The notes: a model not told the origin generated them from the sequence alone. Shown: positions 44,238-53,944, numbered from the stretch's first letter. The stretch: DNA of 64,000 nt from CAVZTX01 sp963778375 (GCA_963778375.1 CAVZTX010000001.1:186001-250000); one strand, 5' to 3'. Program-made: numbers and translations.

Positions 44238-45332
44238 ATGGAATTGATGGATAAACTTGCAAGCCTGGCACAAAGATACGAAGAACTAAATACCTTAATG
44301 TCACAACCGGATATTCTTGACGATATTCCGCTGTTGCAACGCTATGGGCGTGAGCACGCGGAACTCGAAGAGGTCGTGCAAATATACAATGAACTTGAAG
44401 CAAATGATAAGCAGATTGCAGAGGCTGAGGAGATGTACGAGAGCGACGATCCTGAGATGCGCGAACTTGCTTATGAGGAAATCGCACGCCTGAAGGCTCG
44501 CAAAGAGGAGTTGCTGCAAGAGGTCAAGGTATCCCTGTTGCCCAAAGATATCATGGATGAGAAAAACGCGATTGTCACTATTCAGGCTGGGGCCGGTGGG
44601 GATGAAGCTGCGCTTTTTGCTGCTGAACTCTTCCGCATGTATACTCGCTACGCTGATAGCCGACGCTGGAAGGTCGAAATCCTGGATATTAATGAAACGC
44701 CACAGGGCGGCATTCGGGATATGACCTTTGTCGTGAAGGGTAAAGGTGCGTATAGCCGGTTGAAGTATGAAGGTGGTACTCATCGCGTACAGCGAGTACC
44801 TGTCACCGAGGCTAATGGACGCATTCATACCTCAACAGCCAAGGTGATTGTTTTGCCAGAAGTCGATGACGAGATTGATATCGACATCAAGGATACGGAT
44901 ATTCGCGTCGATGTCTATCGCTCTACCGGTCATGGCGGTCAGAGCGTGAACACGACGGACTCTGCGGTCCGTATTACACATCTGCCAACGGGCCTGGTTG
45001 TTACCTGCCAGGATGAGAAGTCACAACTCAAGAACAAAGCGCGGGCGCTCTCCGTGCTGAAGTCCCGTCTGTGGGATATAGAGGAGGCTCGTCGGCAAGA
45101 AGAATTGAGTAAGAGCCGTCGCTCACAGGTACAAACGGGCGACCGGAGTGAGAAAATTCGTACCTATAATTTTCCGCAGGATCGTGTGACCGATCATCGT
45201 ATTGGCTTGACACGGCATAATTTACCGGGCGTGCTCAATGGTGAGCTCGACGAATTTATTGATACCCTGATCACAGTCGATCAGGCAGACAAGTTGCAGC
45301 ATCTCTATGAAGAAGAGGTTGCTGTCAAATAG
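44238..45332 (+). CDS. prfA: Peptide chain release factor 1
   Basis: 364 residues from the ATG at 44238, fixed by TTGGGAGGAAAG; this gives the usual RF1 length. The stop-codon recognition tripeptide is PVT (QRVPVTEANGRIHTS), the RF1 PxT type that reads UAA and UAG, and the catalytic GGQ loop is STGHGGQSVNTTDSAVR. It terminates translation in the ribosomal A site. The methyltransferase gene prmC, which modifies the GGQ Gln and often follows prfA, is not adjacent; a class V aminotransferase is next. Confidence 0.96.
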   Translation: MELMDKLASLAQRYEELNTLMSQPDILDDIPLLQRYGREHAELEEVVQIYNELEANDKQIAEAEEMYESDDPEMRELAYEEIARLKARKEELLQEVKVSLLPKDIMDEKNAIVTIQAGAGGDEAALFAAELFRMYTRYADSRRWKVEILDINETPQGGIRDMTFVVKGKGAYSRLKYEGGTHRVQRVPVTEANGRIHTSTAKVIVLPEVDDEIDIDIKDTDIRVDVYRSTGHGGQSVNTTDSAVRITHLPTGLVVTCQDEKSQLKNKARALSVLKSRLWDIEEARRQEELSKSRRSQVQTGDRSEKIRTYNFPQDRVTDHRIGLTRHNLPGVLNGELDEFIDTLITVDQADKLQHLYEEEVAVK

Positions 45333-45371
45333 CATCAGGCTGTTGACTGTAGCTATGACCAGGGTAAATTG

Positions 45372-45397
45372 TAGGGGTGCAAGGGATTGCGTCCCTA
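45372..45397. repeat. Short imperfect palindrome TAGGGGTGCA...TGCGTCCCTA
   Basis: A 10-bp imperfect stem in the 88-bp gap between prfA and the aminotransferase gene. It resembles in style the 28-bp GTAGGGGC element elsewhere but is not a close copy. Confidence 0.45.
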
Positions 45398-45420
45398 TTT
45401 GATTGAAAGGTAGGCAACCT

Positions 45421-46641
45421 ATGACACAAATGGTAATGGGGCAGAGTAAGATATATACAAACACTGTTCCCGAACTCAATCCTCCGTACAGGCTGTTGCT
45501 TGGCCCTGGCCCATGCAATGTTGATCCACGCGTCCTGCGGATTGCTTCGGCTCCGCAGCTAGGCCACCTTGACCCAGAGTTCTTCACCATTCTTGAAGAT
45601 ACGGCACAGTTGCTGCGTGAGGTATTTCAGACGAAAAATGAAATGACGCTCTGCGTCTCTGGTTCGGGTTTCTCAGGCGCAGAGGCGGTGCTGAGCAATC
45701 TGCTTGAAGAAGGCGATACGATCATTGCCGGCAGCCTGGGATTTTTCAGCGGGCAAATCGTTGAAATTTCCAACCGGGCAGGAGCTAAGGTCGTCAATCT
45801 GGCTACCGAACTGGGAAAACCTCTTGAAGCGGCAACGCTCGAACAGGCTTTCAAAGATCATCCGGAGGCGAAGATATTTGCCACAGCCATTGCCGAGACT
45901 TCTACTGGTCTGCTTCAGCCGCTGCAAGAGCTTGAACAGATCACACATAATCATGGAGCGCTCTTCGTTGTAGACGCGGTATGTGGTCTTGGCGGAGTTC
46001 CGATGAATGCCGATGAAATGAAGATCGACGCCTGTTACGCTGGTAGTCAAAAGAGCCTGGGAGCGCTACCTGGTCTAGCACCAATCACGCTTAATGAGCG
46101 GGCCGTTCAGGTTATAAAGAATCGAAAAACGCCCGTTCAGAGTTACTATCTCAATCTCCACCATCTTAGTCGTTACTGGAATGGTGACCATACCTATCAC
46201 CATACAGCATCGAGTAACGTAGTCTACACGATGCGTGAGGCACTACGCATCGCCCTGGAAGAAGGGTTAGAGGCGCGTTGGGCACGGCATGAACTTAATG
46301 GGAAAGCCCTTAGAGCTGGTATCGAGGCGATGGGACTAAAAATGCTGACGCAGCCAGGTTATGAGCTACCCGTTCTCACCGCCATCAGTCTGCAAGAGGG
46401 AATCGATGAGGTTGCGATACGCAAGGCACTGTTAGACGAATATAGCATTGAGATCGGCGGTGGATTTGGTCCTCTGAAGGGACGTTTGATTCGTATTGGC
46501 TTGATGGGATACAATTCGTGCCGTAAGAATGTTGATACCGTGCTGGGAGCGCTTGAACATGTGCTTCCACGCTGTGGTTTTCAGCCAAAGGTTGGGGCCG
46601 CCCTTGCCGCCGCTGATGCTGTGTACAAGAGACAAAGCTGA
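45421..46641 (+). CDS. Class V aminotransferase (alanine-glyoxylate aminotransferase-like)
   Basis: 406 residues from the ATG at 45421 (GAAAGGTAGG upstream). Fold-type I, AGXT family: LLLGPGPCNVDPRVL at the start, CVSGSGFSGAEAVLSNLL near residue 80, FVVDAVCGLGGVPM with the PLP-ring Asp near 183, and CYAGSQKSLGALPG with the PLP Lys near 207. Related enzymes use alanine, serine or ureidoglycine with glyoxylate. The exact reaction cannot be told from sequence. It may be co-transcribed with prfA. Confidence 0.9.
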   Translation: MTQMVMGQSKIYTNTVPELNPPYRLLLGPGPCNVDPRVLRIASAPQLGHLDPEFFTILEDTAQLLREVFQTKNEMTLCVSGSGFSGAEAVLSNLLEEGDTIIAGSLGFFSGQIVEISNRAGAKVVNLATELGKPLEAATLEQAFKDHPEAKIFATAIAETSTGLLQPLQELEQITHNHGALFVVDAVCGLGGVPMNADEMKIDACYAGSQKSLGALPGLAPITLNERAVQVIKNRKTPVQSYYLNLHHLSRYWNGDHTYHHTASSNVVYTMREALRIALEEGLEARWARHELNGKALRAGIEAMGLKMLTQPGYELPVLTAISLQEGIDEVAIRKALLDEYSIEIGGGFGPLKGRLIRIGLMGYNSCRKNVDTVLGALEHVLPRCGFQPKVGAALAAADAVYKRQS

Positions 46642-46663
46642 CCCTATATGTTGTAGGAGGCTC

Positions 46664-46724
46664 GATCACAAAGGCGACCGCCAGGGCATCCCCGCGGGAT
46701 GCCCTGGCGGTCGCCTTTGTGATC
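46664..46724. terminator. Perfect 29-bp hairpin between two same-strand genes
   Basis: Arms 46664-46692 and 46696-46724 are exact inverted copies (beginning GATCACAAAGGCGACC) with a CGC loop. It follows the aminotransferase stop by 22 bp and ends 27 bp before the HAD start. There is no U-tract. It may terminate transcription, or be a repeat-type element; its perfection suggests recent origin or strong selection. Confidence 0.6.
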
Positions 46725-46751
46725 AAATTATGTATTCACTTTGGCGAGGTG

Positions 46752-47498
46752 ATGATGGCCCTTGAACAGCCACAGTCGATCCGGGCGATATTTTTTGACG
46801 CTGGCTTTACCTTGTTGCAACCCTATCCCTCCACTCCAGAAATCTGTCAGCAGGTCTGTAAGCGGCTTGACCTGCATCTTGATCTCGATGCGCTCACGGA
46901 ACGAATGACCGATGCCGAAGACTACTACTTTCGGCGAGTACGCCTCGATCGTCAAACATGGAGCAGTGAGCAGGCCATTGCAGAGTTCTGGACAGATTAT
47001 TACATGAACCTGCTACGCCCACTTATGAAAGAACGTGACGAACCACGCCTGTATCAACTTGCCGCAGCCATTAGGGAGGAATTTGATAAACACACAAGCT
47101 GGCAACTTTATCCCGATGTGTTGCCTACCCTAGAAGCTTTACGAAAGAGTGGCCGGTACATGCTTGGCGTTATCTCTGATTGGGGTATCGCACTGGGTCC
47201 TATTCTACGGCGTCTGCACCTGACACCTTATTTCGACTTTTTGGTCGTTTCAGCGGTTACCCGCCATGCCAAACCTTCACCAGTGCTTTACGAACTGGCA
47301 CTAGAGAGAGCCAATGCTATTGCCGATTATACACTCCACATAGGTGATTCGTATATCCATGACATTTTGGGTGCGCGTGCGGTTGGCATCACTCCGGTAT
47401 TACTGGATCGCCTGCAACGCTTGCAGGAAAATAACGTCGATTGCCTGCTCGTACATTCTCTGTATGACCTGCTTGATCTGTTAGAGATAGTACGTTAA
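46752..47498 (+). CDS. HAD-superfamily hydrolase
   Basis: 248 residues from the ATG at 46752 (GGCGAGG upstream; an earlier GTG falls inside the hairpin). HAD motifs: I, FFDAGFTLL near residue 13, with the nucleophile Asp but Gly at the second acidic position; II, LGVISDWG; III, RHAKPSPVLYE; IV, HIGDSYIHDILGA. The helical cap between I and II is C1 type. HAD-IA members without the second Asp include some non-phosphatases, so the reaction is uncertain. Confidence 0.87.
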   Translation: MMALEQPQSIRAIFFDAGFTLLQPYPSTPEICQQVCKRLDLHLDLDALTERMTDAEDYYFRRVRLDRQTWSSEQAIAEFWTDYYMNLLRPLMKERDEPRLYQLAAAIREEFDKHTSWQLYPDVLPTLEALRKSGRYMLGVISDWGIALGPILRRLHLTPYFDFLVVSAVTRHAKPSPVLYELALERANAIADYTLHIGDSYIHDILGARAVGITPVLLDRLQRLQENNVDCLLVHSLYDLLDLLEIVR

Positions 47499-47521
47499 TA
47501 TATCGACAGGTTCGATATATT
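47497..47521 (+). terminator. Hairpin at the end of the HAD gene
   Basis: AATATATCGA (47497-47506) and TCGATATATT (47512-47521) form a perfect 10-bp stem overlapping the stop codon, followed by TT. AT-rich, so modest strength. Confidence 0.5.
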
Positions 47522-47618
47522 TACCAGCAAACGTATACCTGATATACTAGACTTGCGCCTAAATGTGTTTTGGTATGTCTACCTTATGTGAGGCAACCCA
47601 CGTGGAGAAAGGCAGGCT

Positions 47619-49964
47619 ATGAGCAGGCTGAAAGGGCAATTTACACCTACCGCCATGCAAAGCGCTATGGGAACTCCTTTGCGCTCAGAGCAAAGGACAG
47701 GTGAACTGCTGCCTCGCGTCCTCTCGCGAGTAGATATGCTTGCTATTTTTATTGCGATTGTCCTATTCATTCCTAATGCTTCTGTTGTGCAGGCAGCACA
47801 AGGGGCAGGGTCCGCTACCTACATCTACTGGATGATTGGTACAATCACATTTCTACTCCCAGGAGCTATTGTCGCAGGTCAACTCAATCGCTTCATGCCG
47901 GTTGATGGCTCAATCTACGTTTGGACCCACCGCGCTTTAGGGCCGCTATGGGGATTCTTCGCCGGTTTCTGCGCCTGGTTTCCCGGCGTTTTAGTACTCC
48001 TATCCAGCAGCGATGTTATTCTCTCACTCATACAAGGTATTGGTGCACAAGTCGCAGGCCCTAACGCTAATTGGCTGCCGGAACCCTGGCAACAGGGCAT
48101 TCTCGTTCTAGGGATTCTCATCCTCAGTGGTAGTCTTGCTCTGCTGCCGCTGAAGCAGATTATGAGGGGAACAAAAGTTATTGTTCTGCTCTATGGGCTG
48201 GGTATTTTTGTAGTTGGCCTCGCAGGAGTTGCCTGGCTGCTGAGTGGTCATGCTCCCCAGCCTGCACTAACGAGCAGCCATTTGGGCTTTGGGGGACAGA
48301 ACATTGCATTGTATGGGGTGATTGTGCTGGCACTGCTCGGTGTTGAAGTACCGCTCAATATGGCTGCCGAAACGAAGCACACGAACGCAACCAGATTGTT
48401 TCTGCGCTGGGGTCCACTACTTGTACTCGCAGCCTATATGATAGGTACATTTGGGGTGATGGCGGTGGTACCAACGGGTACCGCCAGTTCAACGTACTCG
48501 ACCATCACAGCTGTGGGCATAGTTTTTGGTGTCCCGGTTTCTATCGTGATTGGACTTATCTTCATCAGCTTCTTCGTAGCCGTTACCGTCATCTACAATG
48601 TCACTTTTGCGCGCATTCTGTTCGTCTCGGCTTTGGATCACCGCTTTCCCACCAGTCTTGCTCGAGTGAACCGCTTTGGAGCACCATCTCGTGCTATCAA
48701 TGTTCAGACCATCATTGTTATTTTTATTGTCGCGCTGACCTACTTTGTTGGCCCACTGCTCTATCCAGCCGAGGGCATTAATCTCTCAAGCAAAATCTAC
48801 AATGTTGCCCAGGCTACCACCACGGTAATCTGGTGTATCTCAATGGTTATCCTGTTTCTCGATTTGCCTGTCCTCCTGCACCGTTTTCAAGCATTTTTCG
48901 TTAAGCGACCTGGTCAGCTTATCGCACCTACCTGGCTACTGTATTTGTGTTGTATTGTAGGAGGGGTAGCGAGTCTGCTAGGTATCTGGACGACCTTAAG
49001 CCTGTCATGGGATCAACAGCTTATTTCTAATGCACACTGGGCCGTAGTCGTCGGGGTGTCCACAGTTGTTTTGCTCATCATCGGCCTGATTGGTTCAGCC
49101 TATCCACGGCTTTTGAGCAGTCTGGATGAACAGACGGCCGCTGCTCGCGAAAATGCACGCTTATACAGCGAGTTAAGAGCTGCCTATACAAAATTGAGTG
49201 AATTGGATAAGCTGAAGGATGCTTTTCTTACGACGGCTAGCCACGAATTACGTACTCCTCTCACTATTGTGCAGGGCTACCTTGAACTACTTGGCGAAAT
49301 CGACGATCTCAATCCAGAAATGCAGCGTTCCTTTTTAAACAAGGCTCGTCGCGCGTGCGATGAATTGACCTTGCTGCAAGCCAATGTGATGGATGCCAGT
49401 CGAATTGAAATGGATGTGACAACTTTGCGATGTACTAGCCTCCAACTGAAGGGGGTCTGTACGGATATTGTCGATCTATTTGAGGCGTTAATTATGCAGG
49501 AGCAGCGGCAGGTCGAGGTGAATATCGCTTCCAATATCATCGTATGGGCTGATGAGACACGTTTAAAGCAGATTCTTCGCAACCTGATTGCGAATGCTTT
49601 ACGCTATTCACCCCAACAGACACCTATTCATATTACCGCTTATGTGGAGGAGGAACAACACACAGTACGCATCGAGGTGAAGGATCATGGTGCAGGTATT
49701 CCGCCCGACAAGCAAGAGGCCATCTTCGAGAAATTTGTGCGATTGGAACGGGATATGCATGGCGTAGTGCGTGGAAGTGGGTTGGGATTGTTTATAACGC
49801 GGCAACTTGTGGAAGCGATGCAGGGCACGATTACCGTCGAAAGCAGCGGAGTGAAGGGGGAAGGATCTACATTTTCGTTTACGCTACCGATGAGTGAATC
49901 TAGGGTAGAGACAAGCCTTGCCCAGTACGCATCAATTGAAGAAGACAGACCCTCGGTTTTGTAG
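47619..49964 (+). CDS. APC-family permease fused to a histidine kinase
   Basis: 781 residues. The first ~500 are a complete APC-superfamily amino-acid permease with about 12 spans (SRVDMLAIFIAIVLFIPNAS, then GALGPLWGFF-like WTHRALGPLWGFFAGF, VEVPLNMAAETKHTNATR, and the YNVTFARILFVSALDHRFP helix). After a short coiled coil (ENARLYSELRAAYTKLSE) comes a histidine kinase: H-box ASHELRTPL (His542), N-box NLIANALRYS, G1 DHGAGIP and G2 GSGLGLF. A transporter fused to a kinase parallels CbrA, which uses a different carrier family. No response regulator is adjacent. It probably senses an amino acid, through transport or binding. Confidence 0.92.
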   Translation: MSRLKGQFTPTAMQSAMGTPLRSEQRTGELLPRVLSRVDMLAIFIAIVLFIPNASVVQAAQGAGSATYIYWMIGTITFLLPGAIVAGQLNRFMPVDGSIYVWTHRALGPLWGFFAGFCAWFPGVLVLLSSSDVILSLIQGIGAQVAGPNANWLPEPWQQGILVLGILILSGSLALLPLKQIMRGTKVIVLLYGLGIFVVGLAGVAWLLSGHAPQPALTSSHLGFGGQNIALYGVIVLALLGVEVPLNMAAETKHTNATRLFLRWGPLLVLAAYMIGTFGVMAVVPTGTASSTYSTITAVGIVFGVPVSIVIGLIFISFFVAVTVIYNVTFARILFVSALDHRFPTSLARVNRFGAPSRAINVQTIIVIFIVALTYFVGPLLYPAEGINLSSKIYNVAQATTTVIWCISMVILFLDLPVLLHRFQAFFVKRPGQLIAPTWLLYLCCIVGGVASLLGIWTTLSLSWDQQLISNAHWAVVVGVSTVVLLIIGLIGSAYPRLLSSLDEQTAAARENARLYSELRAAYTKLSELDKLKDAFLTTASHELRTPLTIVQGYLELLGEIDDLNPEMQRSFLNKARRACDELTLLQANVMDASRIEMDVTTLRCTSLQLKGVCTDIVDLFEALIMQEQRQVEVNIASNIIVWADETRLKQILRNLIANALRYSPQQTPIHITAYVEEEQHTVRIEVKDHGAGIPPDKQEAIFEKFVRLERDMHGVVRGSGLGLFITRQLVEAMQGTITVESSGVKGEGSTFSFTLPMSESRVETSLAQYASIEEDRPSVL

Positions 49965-50034
49965 GAGTAAGAGCCTGACCTTTCTCCTTTGAGTATAGGT
50001 TACGTCTCGCCAGCTTGGATCCCCAATCGCATCC

Positions 50035-50763
50035 CTATATGATTTGGCGTACCACTTCGATGCCGTTAAGGCGCATATGGTAAAGGAAGAGGAGGTGCAT
50101 GAAGTCGCCGTCGTGGGGCAAAGCGCCGATTGCCGCAGCGGTTTCAATAGGCATGTCGTAGGTTTGTACAGCGTTTTCGGGGACGATGACGCGCATTTTC
50201 AGGTTGTGGGCATTGGCGTAGAGTTTCAGGTACATGGCTAGTTGATGGACACAGAGGTCGGTACAATTGCCCACGACGACAACAGCACTTAAATGACGGT
50301 GCTCATCTAACCATCTGATCAAAGAGGTATCAATAAAAGCATTGATGGAATTTTTGGGAACGATGGTATAGAGATTGGCAAAGGACAGTTCAGCAAGTTC
50401 GGGAATAGTGTTGGCTTCACTTGTGTTGACCTCGCAGTGTGGAGGAAAATCGGCGAATTCTACAGCATTGTGGGTGTGGCAATCCTGGGGCAGAACGAAG
50501 TCATGTACACCGATGGCATATGCTCCCTTAAAGGCAGCAACTACAGTCGGAATGATGCCATCCACTCGCGGGCTGGATAAGGCACCTTCGTGGCAAAAGC
50601 CGTTAGTCATATCTACGCTGAGCAGCGCTACTCGTCCCTGCTGTGCCTCCTCACGTAGATCGCTCCATGAGATAGTGGACAGATTACGCTCCCATTCAAC
50701 TAACGCAGATAAAAACCCTTTGCTCTGCTCTACAAAATTCGTTGGAATAGTTGAGGTAGCCAT
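50035..50763 (-). CDS. Nicotinamidase-like isochorismatase-fold hydrolase
   Basis: 242 residues from the ATG at 50763, fixed by CAGGAGGAAAAAGAG. The catalytic triad is visible: Asp in LLSVDMTNGF, Lys in IVPKNSINAF and Cys in NCTDLCVHQLA. The metal-site region QDCHTH...FPPHC resembles nicotinamidase (PncA). Nicotinamidase makes nicotinate from nicotinamide for NAD salvage. The gene just upstream in the same operon is an NrtR-like Nudix protein, a family linked to NAD metabolism, which supports this reading. In the given sequence the upstream frame runs into this one because of a frameshift; it is a separate gene. Confidence 0.8.
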   Translation of the reverse strand: MATSTIPTNFVEQSKGFLSALVEWERNLSTISWSDLREEAQQGRVALLSVDMTNGFCHEGALSSPRVDGIIPTVVAAFKGAYAIGVHDFVLPQDCHTHNAVEFADFPPHCEVNTSEANTIPELAELSFANLYTIVPKNSINAFIDTSLIRWLDEHRHLSAVVVVGNCTDLCVHQLAMYLKLYANAHNLKMRVIVPENAVQTYDMPIETAAAIGALPHDGDFMHLLFLYHMRLNGIEVVRQII

Positions 50764-50806
50764 CTCTTTTTCCTCCTGATTGGATTGATGGATTTGATGT
50801 AAATGC

Positions 50807-51546
50807 CTATAATTTAGCTTCTGCCGCGGGATTAAAACGATACAGGCGAGCGGGGCGATGGGTGCCCTCCATCTTCTTCGCGCCAGTATCTTCAAGAATA
50901 CCGGTTGAAAAATCTTCTTACGAAAATTGCGCTTATCGATCTTGCGATGCAGGATGATTTCGTAGACGCGCTGCAGTTCATGTAACGTAAACTGTTCGGG
51001 CAACAGGTTAAAGGCAATCGTGGTATAGTCAAGTTTGCCACGCAAACGGTTCAGCGTATACGCTAAAATCTTCGCATGATCAAAAGCCAACGAAGGCAGA
51101 TTGTAAACAGAAAACCATCCAACATCAGCAGCATCGCTAGCGGCCTGAACCTGCAAACGTGCTGAATCGAGCAAGGCAAAGTAGACAACGGTGATGACAC
51201 GTGTGCGTGGATCGCGTCCAGGATCACCAAAGGTGTAGAGCTGCTCGAGGTAAACATCTTGAACGCCGGTCTCTTCCTGGAGTTCGCGTTTGGCGGCAGT
51301 CTCCAGTGACTCGTCCATCTTTACAAAACCTCCAGGTATGGCCCAACAGCCTTCAAATGGCCACGAACGACGTTTGACCAGCAAGACCTGCAGGTCACGC
51401 TGGCGGAGACTCATCATGACAACATCTATTGTTACTGATGGGCGTTCGTATTTGCTCGCATCATAGTGATGCGCTTTTGCCTCGGGTGTTTGCTCTTTAT
51501 CAGGTGCAGCATTGCGAGATTGACTCTGCTTTTCCGTTTGTTCCAT
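50807..51546 (-). pseudogene. NrtR-like Nudix protein, frameshifted near its C terminus
   Basis: N-terminal Nudix hydrolase domain (about 40-170) with an intact Nudix box (GGFVKMDESLETAAKREL then QEETGV), then a winged-helix-like tail (TLHELQRVYEIILHRKIDKR), the NrtR/ADP-ribose-sensing layout. At 50908-50912 a run of five T (minus strand) shifts the frame. Restoring a sixth T gives the normal ending FSTGILEDTGAKKMEG...THRPARLYRFNP and a TAG at 50807. Without it, the frame reads through into the nicotinamidase gene as an artificial fusion. The intact Nudix box suggests enzymatic activity as well as possible regulation. Confidence 0.82.
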
Positions 51547-51895
51547 GTATTTCTTTCTAATGATGGCGTTCTGCCTATGAGGTAGTTCAGCTTAGTGTAT
51601 TTATGACACTAAAATACCTGATTGGTTCTCGACTGTCAAGAAGTTTCTTCCTGAGATTCATGCATAACGGATCTGCAAACCATAGTCATCTGAAGGAAAA
51701 GAAATGTTGTGTTTGTTTCTTTTTTGAGAAACTCTATATGCCTGGTTAGCTCTTCGTCACATTGCGTGCCAATCGCTAACAGACCAGTTAAGACTGGATA
51801 TCAGTCTTACACATATTGACGTCCTAGTGTATCTGAGACATAATAGGCCGTACGCGTAGAGATAATCTTCAGGAAAACTGCCAGGATAGTTGCAC
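51547..51895. other. Divergent intergenic region with mnmG promoter
   Basis: 349 bp between the divergent Nudix and mnmG genes. Besides the promoter at 51816-51844 there is AAGACTG...CAGTCTT (51790-51808), a 7-bp inverted repeat. No RNA gene is recognised. Confidence 0.55.
51816..51844 (+). promoter_or_regulatory. mnmG promoter
   Basis: TTGACG (51816-51821), 17-bp spacer, CATAAT (51839-51844), 52 bp before the ATG. Confidence 0.7.
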
Positions 51896-53944
51896 ATGAG
51901 TAATGGAAACGGAAATATAGGCGCTCCTCCACCAGAGGAGATTGTGCGGGGAACATATGAAGTCATCGTCGTGGGCGCTGGCCATGCTGGTTGCGAGGCA
52001 GCGCTGGCCTGTGCTCGCATGGGCCGCAAGACGCTTTTGCTCACCATGAACCTGGATAGCGTAGCCTTAATGCCCTGCAATCCCTCGGTGGGAGGCCCCG
52101 CGAAGGGACATCTCATCAAAGAGATCGACGCCCTGGGAGGTGAAATAGGCCGCAATACCGACCGCACATTTATTCAAATTCGCCTGCTCAACACCAGCAA
52201 AGGCCCCGCGGTACAGGCTCTCCGTGCTCAATGCGACAAACAGGCCTATAGGCTGGCCATGAAGTTCGTATTGGAGAGCGAACCCAATCTCGAATTGAAA
52301 CAAGCAACCATCTTGCGGCTGCTTAGCGCTCCTGGCGAAAATGGCCGTCCTATAATCACCGGCGTTGTCACAAATAATGGTTGGCAATATGAAGCCAAAG
52401 CCGTCATCCTGACCACCGGCACCTTCATTAACGGTCGCCTCGTCGTCGGTGAGAAGACGCAGCCAGGTGGTCGTGCAGGCGAAGGTCCCGCGCTTGGCAT
52501 CTCCGACTCATTGCGTGCGCTTGGGCTAGAAATACACCGCTTTAAGACAGGTACCCCACCTCGCATTGATGCGCGTACCATCGACTTCAGCAAAACGGAA
52601 CCACAACCCGGCAGCCGCGTTCCGCTCTACTTTTCTCAAGATGTATCGGCACGCGAGGATGTGCAGCTTCCCGGCAGCCGTCCCAATCCCATCTATCCCG
52701 TCATCGATGAAGACCTGCTTGGATGGCGACCTCAATTGCCTTGCTATCTTGTGCATACCAATGATTACACGCACGAAGTCATACGCGGTAACCTGCACCG
52801 CTCACCGCTCTATACCGGCGTTATCGAAGGCATTGGCCCGCGCTATTGTCCCTCGATTGAAGACAAGGTCGTGCGTTTTGCCGACAAGAATCGGCATCAG
52901 ATTTTCCTGGAGCCGGAAGGTTGGCGCACCGGCGAAGTCTATGTGCAGGGGATGAACACCAGTTTACCTGAAGATGTGCAGCTTGCCATGCTGCGCTCAA
53001 TTCCCGCCCTGGAACATGTGGAAATGATGCGCGTAGGCTATGCGGTCGAATACGACCATGTACCGCCCGAACAATTATTCCCAACCTTGGAGACAAAACC
53101 TGTCGCCGGACTCTTTCTTGCCGGCCAGATCAATGGCACCTCTGGCTATGAGGAGGCAGCAGCACAGGGCATTATGGCAGGCATCAATGCTGCCTTGTAT
53201 GTACGGAAAGAGGGGGCTTTCGTGCTTGGCCGTCACGAAGCCTATATCGGTGTACTCATTGATGACCTGGTCACAAAACCGATGAGCGAACCCTATCGGC
53301 TGCACACGTCGCGTGCCGAGTACCGGCTGCTCCTACGTCCTGAAAGCGCTGATCTGCGCTTGAGCGATTATGCCTATAAGTTTGGACTTATTGATGATGC
53401 ACGTTATGCTCAGGTAGTACAGAAGCGTGAAAACATTGAACATGCGCTTTCGCAACTCGATACCGTCGTATTTACCTCATCGCGTCAGATAGAAGCATCC
53501 GCGCAGGAAATCGGCATGGCTCCACTCGGTCAGATGCTCTCCGCTCGCGATCTTTTGCGTCGTCCCGAGGTCAGCTATCAGCACGTCGTGAAATTAGCTC
53601 AAGCTATAGATGGGCATAGCCTTGCATCCAACGGTACACCTCCTCTTCCTGCATTGCCCGCTTCTACCGCAGAAGAGGTCGAGCTGCAAGTAAAGTATGA
53701 AAGCTATGTGCGTAAGCAGGAGCAGCTTGTGCATCGTACGCGGCGCTTAGAAGAATATCGCATTCCAGATACATTTGACTATCAGGCCGTGCCACACCTA
53801 CGTACTCAGGCGCGACAGAAGTTGATACGCACTCGTCCACGTACCGTCGGACAGGCATCACGTGTAGAAGGAGTAACTCCGGCAGATATAGCGATTTTGA
53901 TGGTTTTCCTAGAGAAACGAAAAGCAATGGAATTACGTGCATGA
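51896..53944 (+). CDS. mnmG: tRNA uridine-5-carboxymethylaminomethyl modification enzyme MnmG
   Basis: 682 residues from the ATG at 51896. FAD-binding Rossmann motif VVGAGHAGCEAALACARMG near residue 25, the family signatures LMPCNPSVGGPAKGHL and GQINGTSGYEEAAAQG, and the C-terminal helical domain that binds MnmE and tRNA. With MnmE it installs cmnm5 or nm5 on wobble U34 of tRNAs. mnmE, often nearby, is absent from this window. The N terminus has a short Gly/Asn/Pro extension. Confidence 0.96.
   Translation: MSNGNGNIGAPPPEEIVRGTYEVIVVGAGHAGCEAALACARMGRKTLLLTMNLDSVALMPCNPSVGGPAKGHLIKEIDALGGEIGRNTDRTFIQIRLLNTSKGPAVQALRAQCDKQAYRLAMKFVLESEPNLELKQATILRLLSAPGENGRPIITGVVTNNGWQYEAKAVILTTGTFINGRLVVGEKTQPGGRAGEGPALGISDSLRALGLEIHRFKTGTPPRIDARTIDFSKTEPQPGSRVPLYFSQDVSAREDVQLPGSRPNPIYPVIDEDLLGWRPQLPCYLVHTNDYTHEVIRGNLHRSPLYTGVIEGIGPRYCPSIEDKVVRFADKNRHQIFLEPEGWRTGEVYVQGMNTSLPEDVQLAMLRSIPALEHVEMMRVGYAVEYDHVPPEQLFPTLETKPVAGLFLAGQINGTSGYEEAAAQGIMAGINAALYVRKEGAFVLGRHEAYIGVLIDDLVTKPMSEPYRLHTSRAEYRLLLRPESADLRLSDYAYKFGLIDDARYAQVVQKRENIEHALSQLDTVVFTSSRQIEASAQEIGMAPLGQMLSARDLLRRPEVSYQHVVKLAQAIDGHSLASNGTPPLPALPASTAEEVELQVKYESYVRKQEQLVHRTRRLEEYRIPDTFDYQAVPHLRTQARQKLIRTRPRTVGQASRVEGVTPADIAILMVFLEKRKAMELRA

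Noticed and set aside
50035..51546. A 503-residue Nudix-isochorismatase fusion protein
   Set aside because: The joining segment is frame-shifted DNA; the correct Nudix tail and a separate start with ribosome-binding site are both visible.
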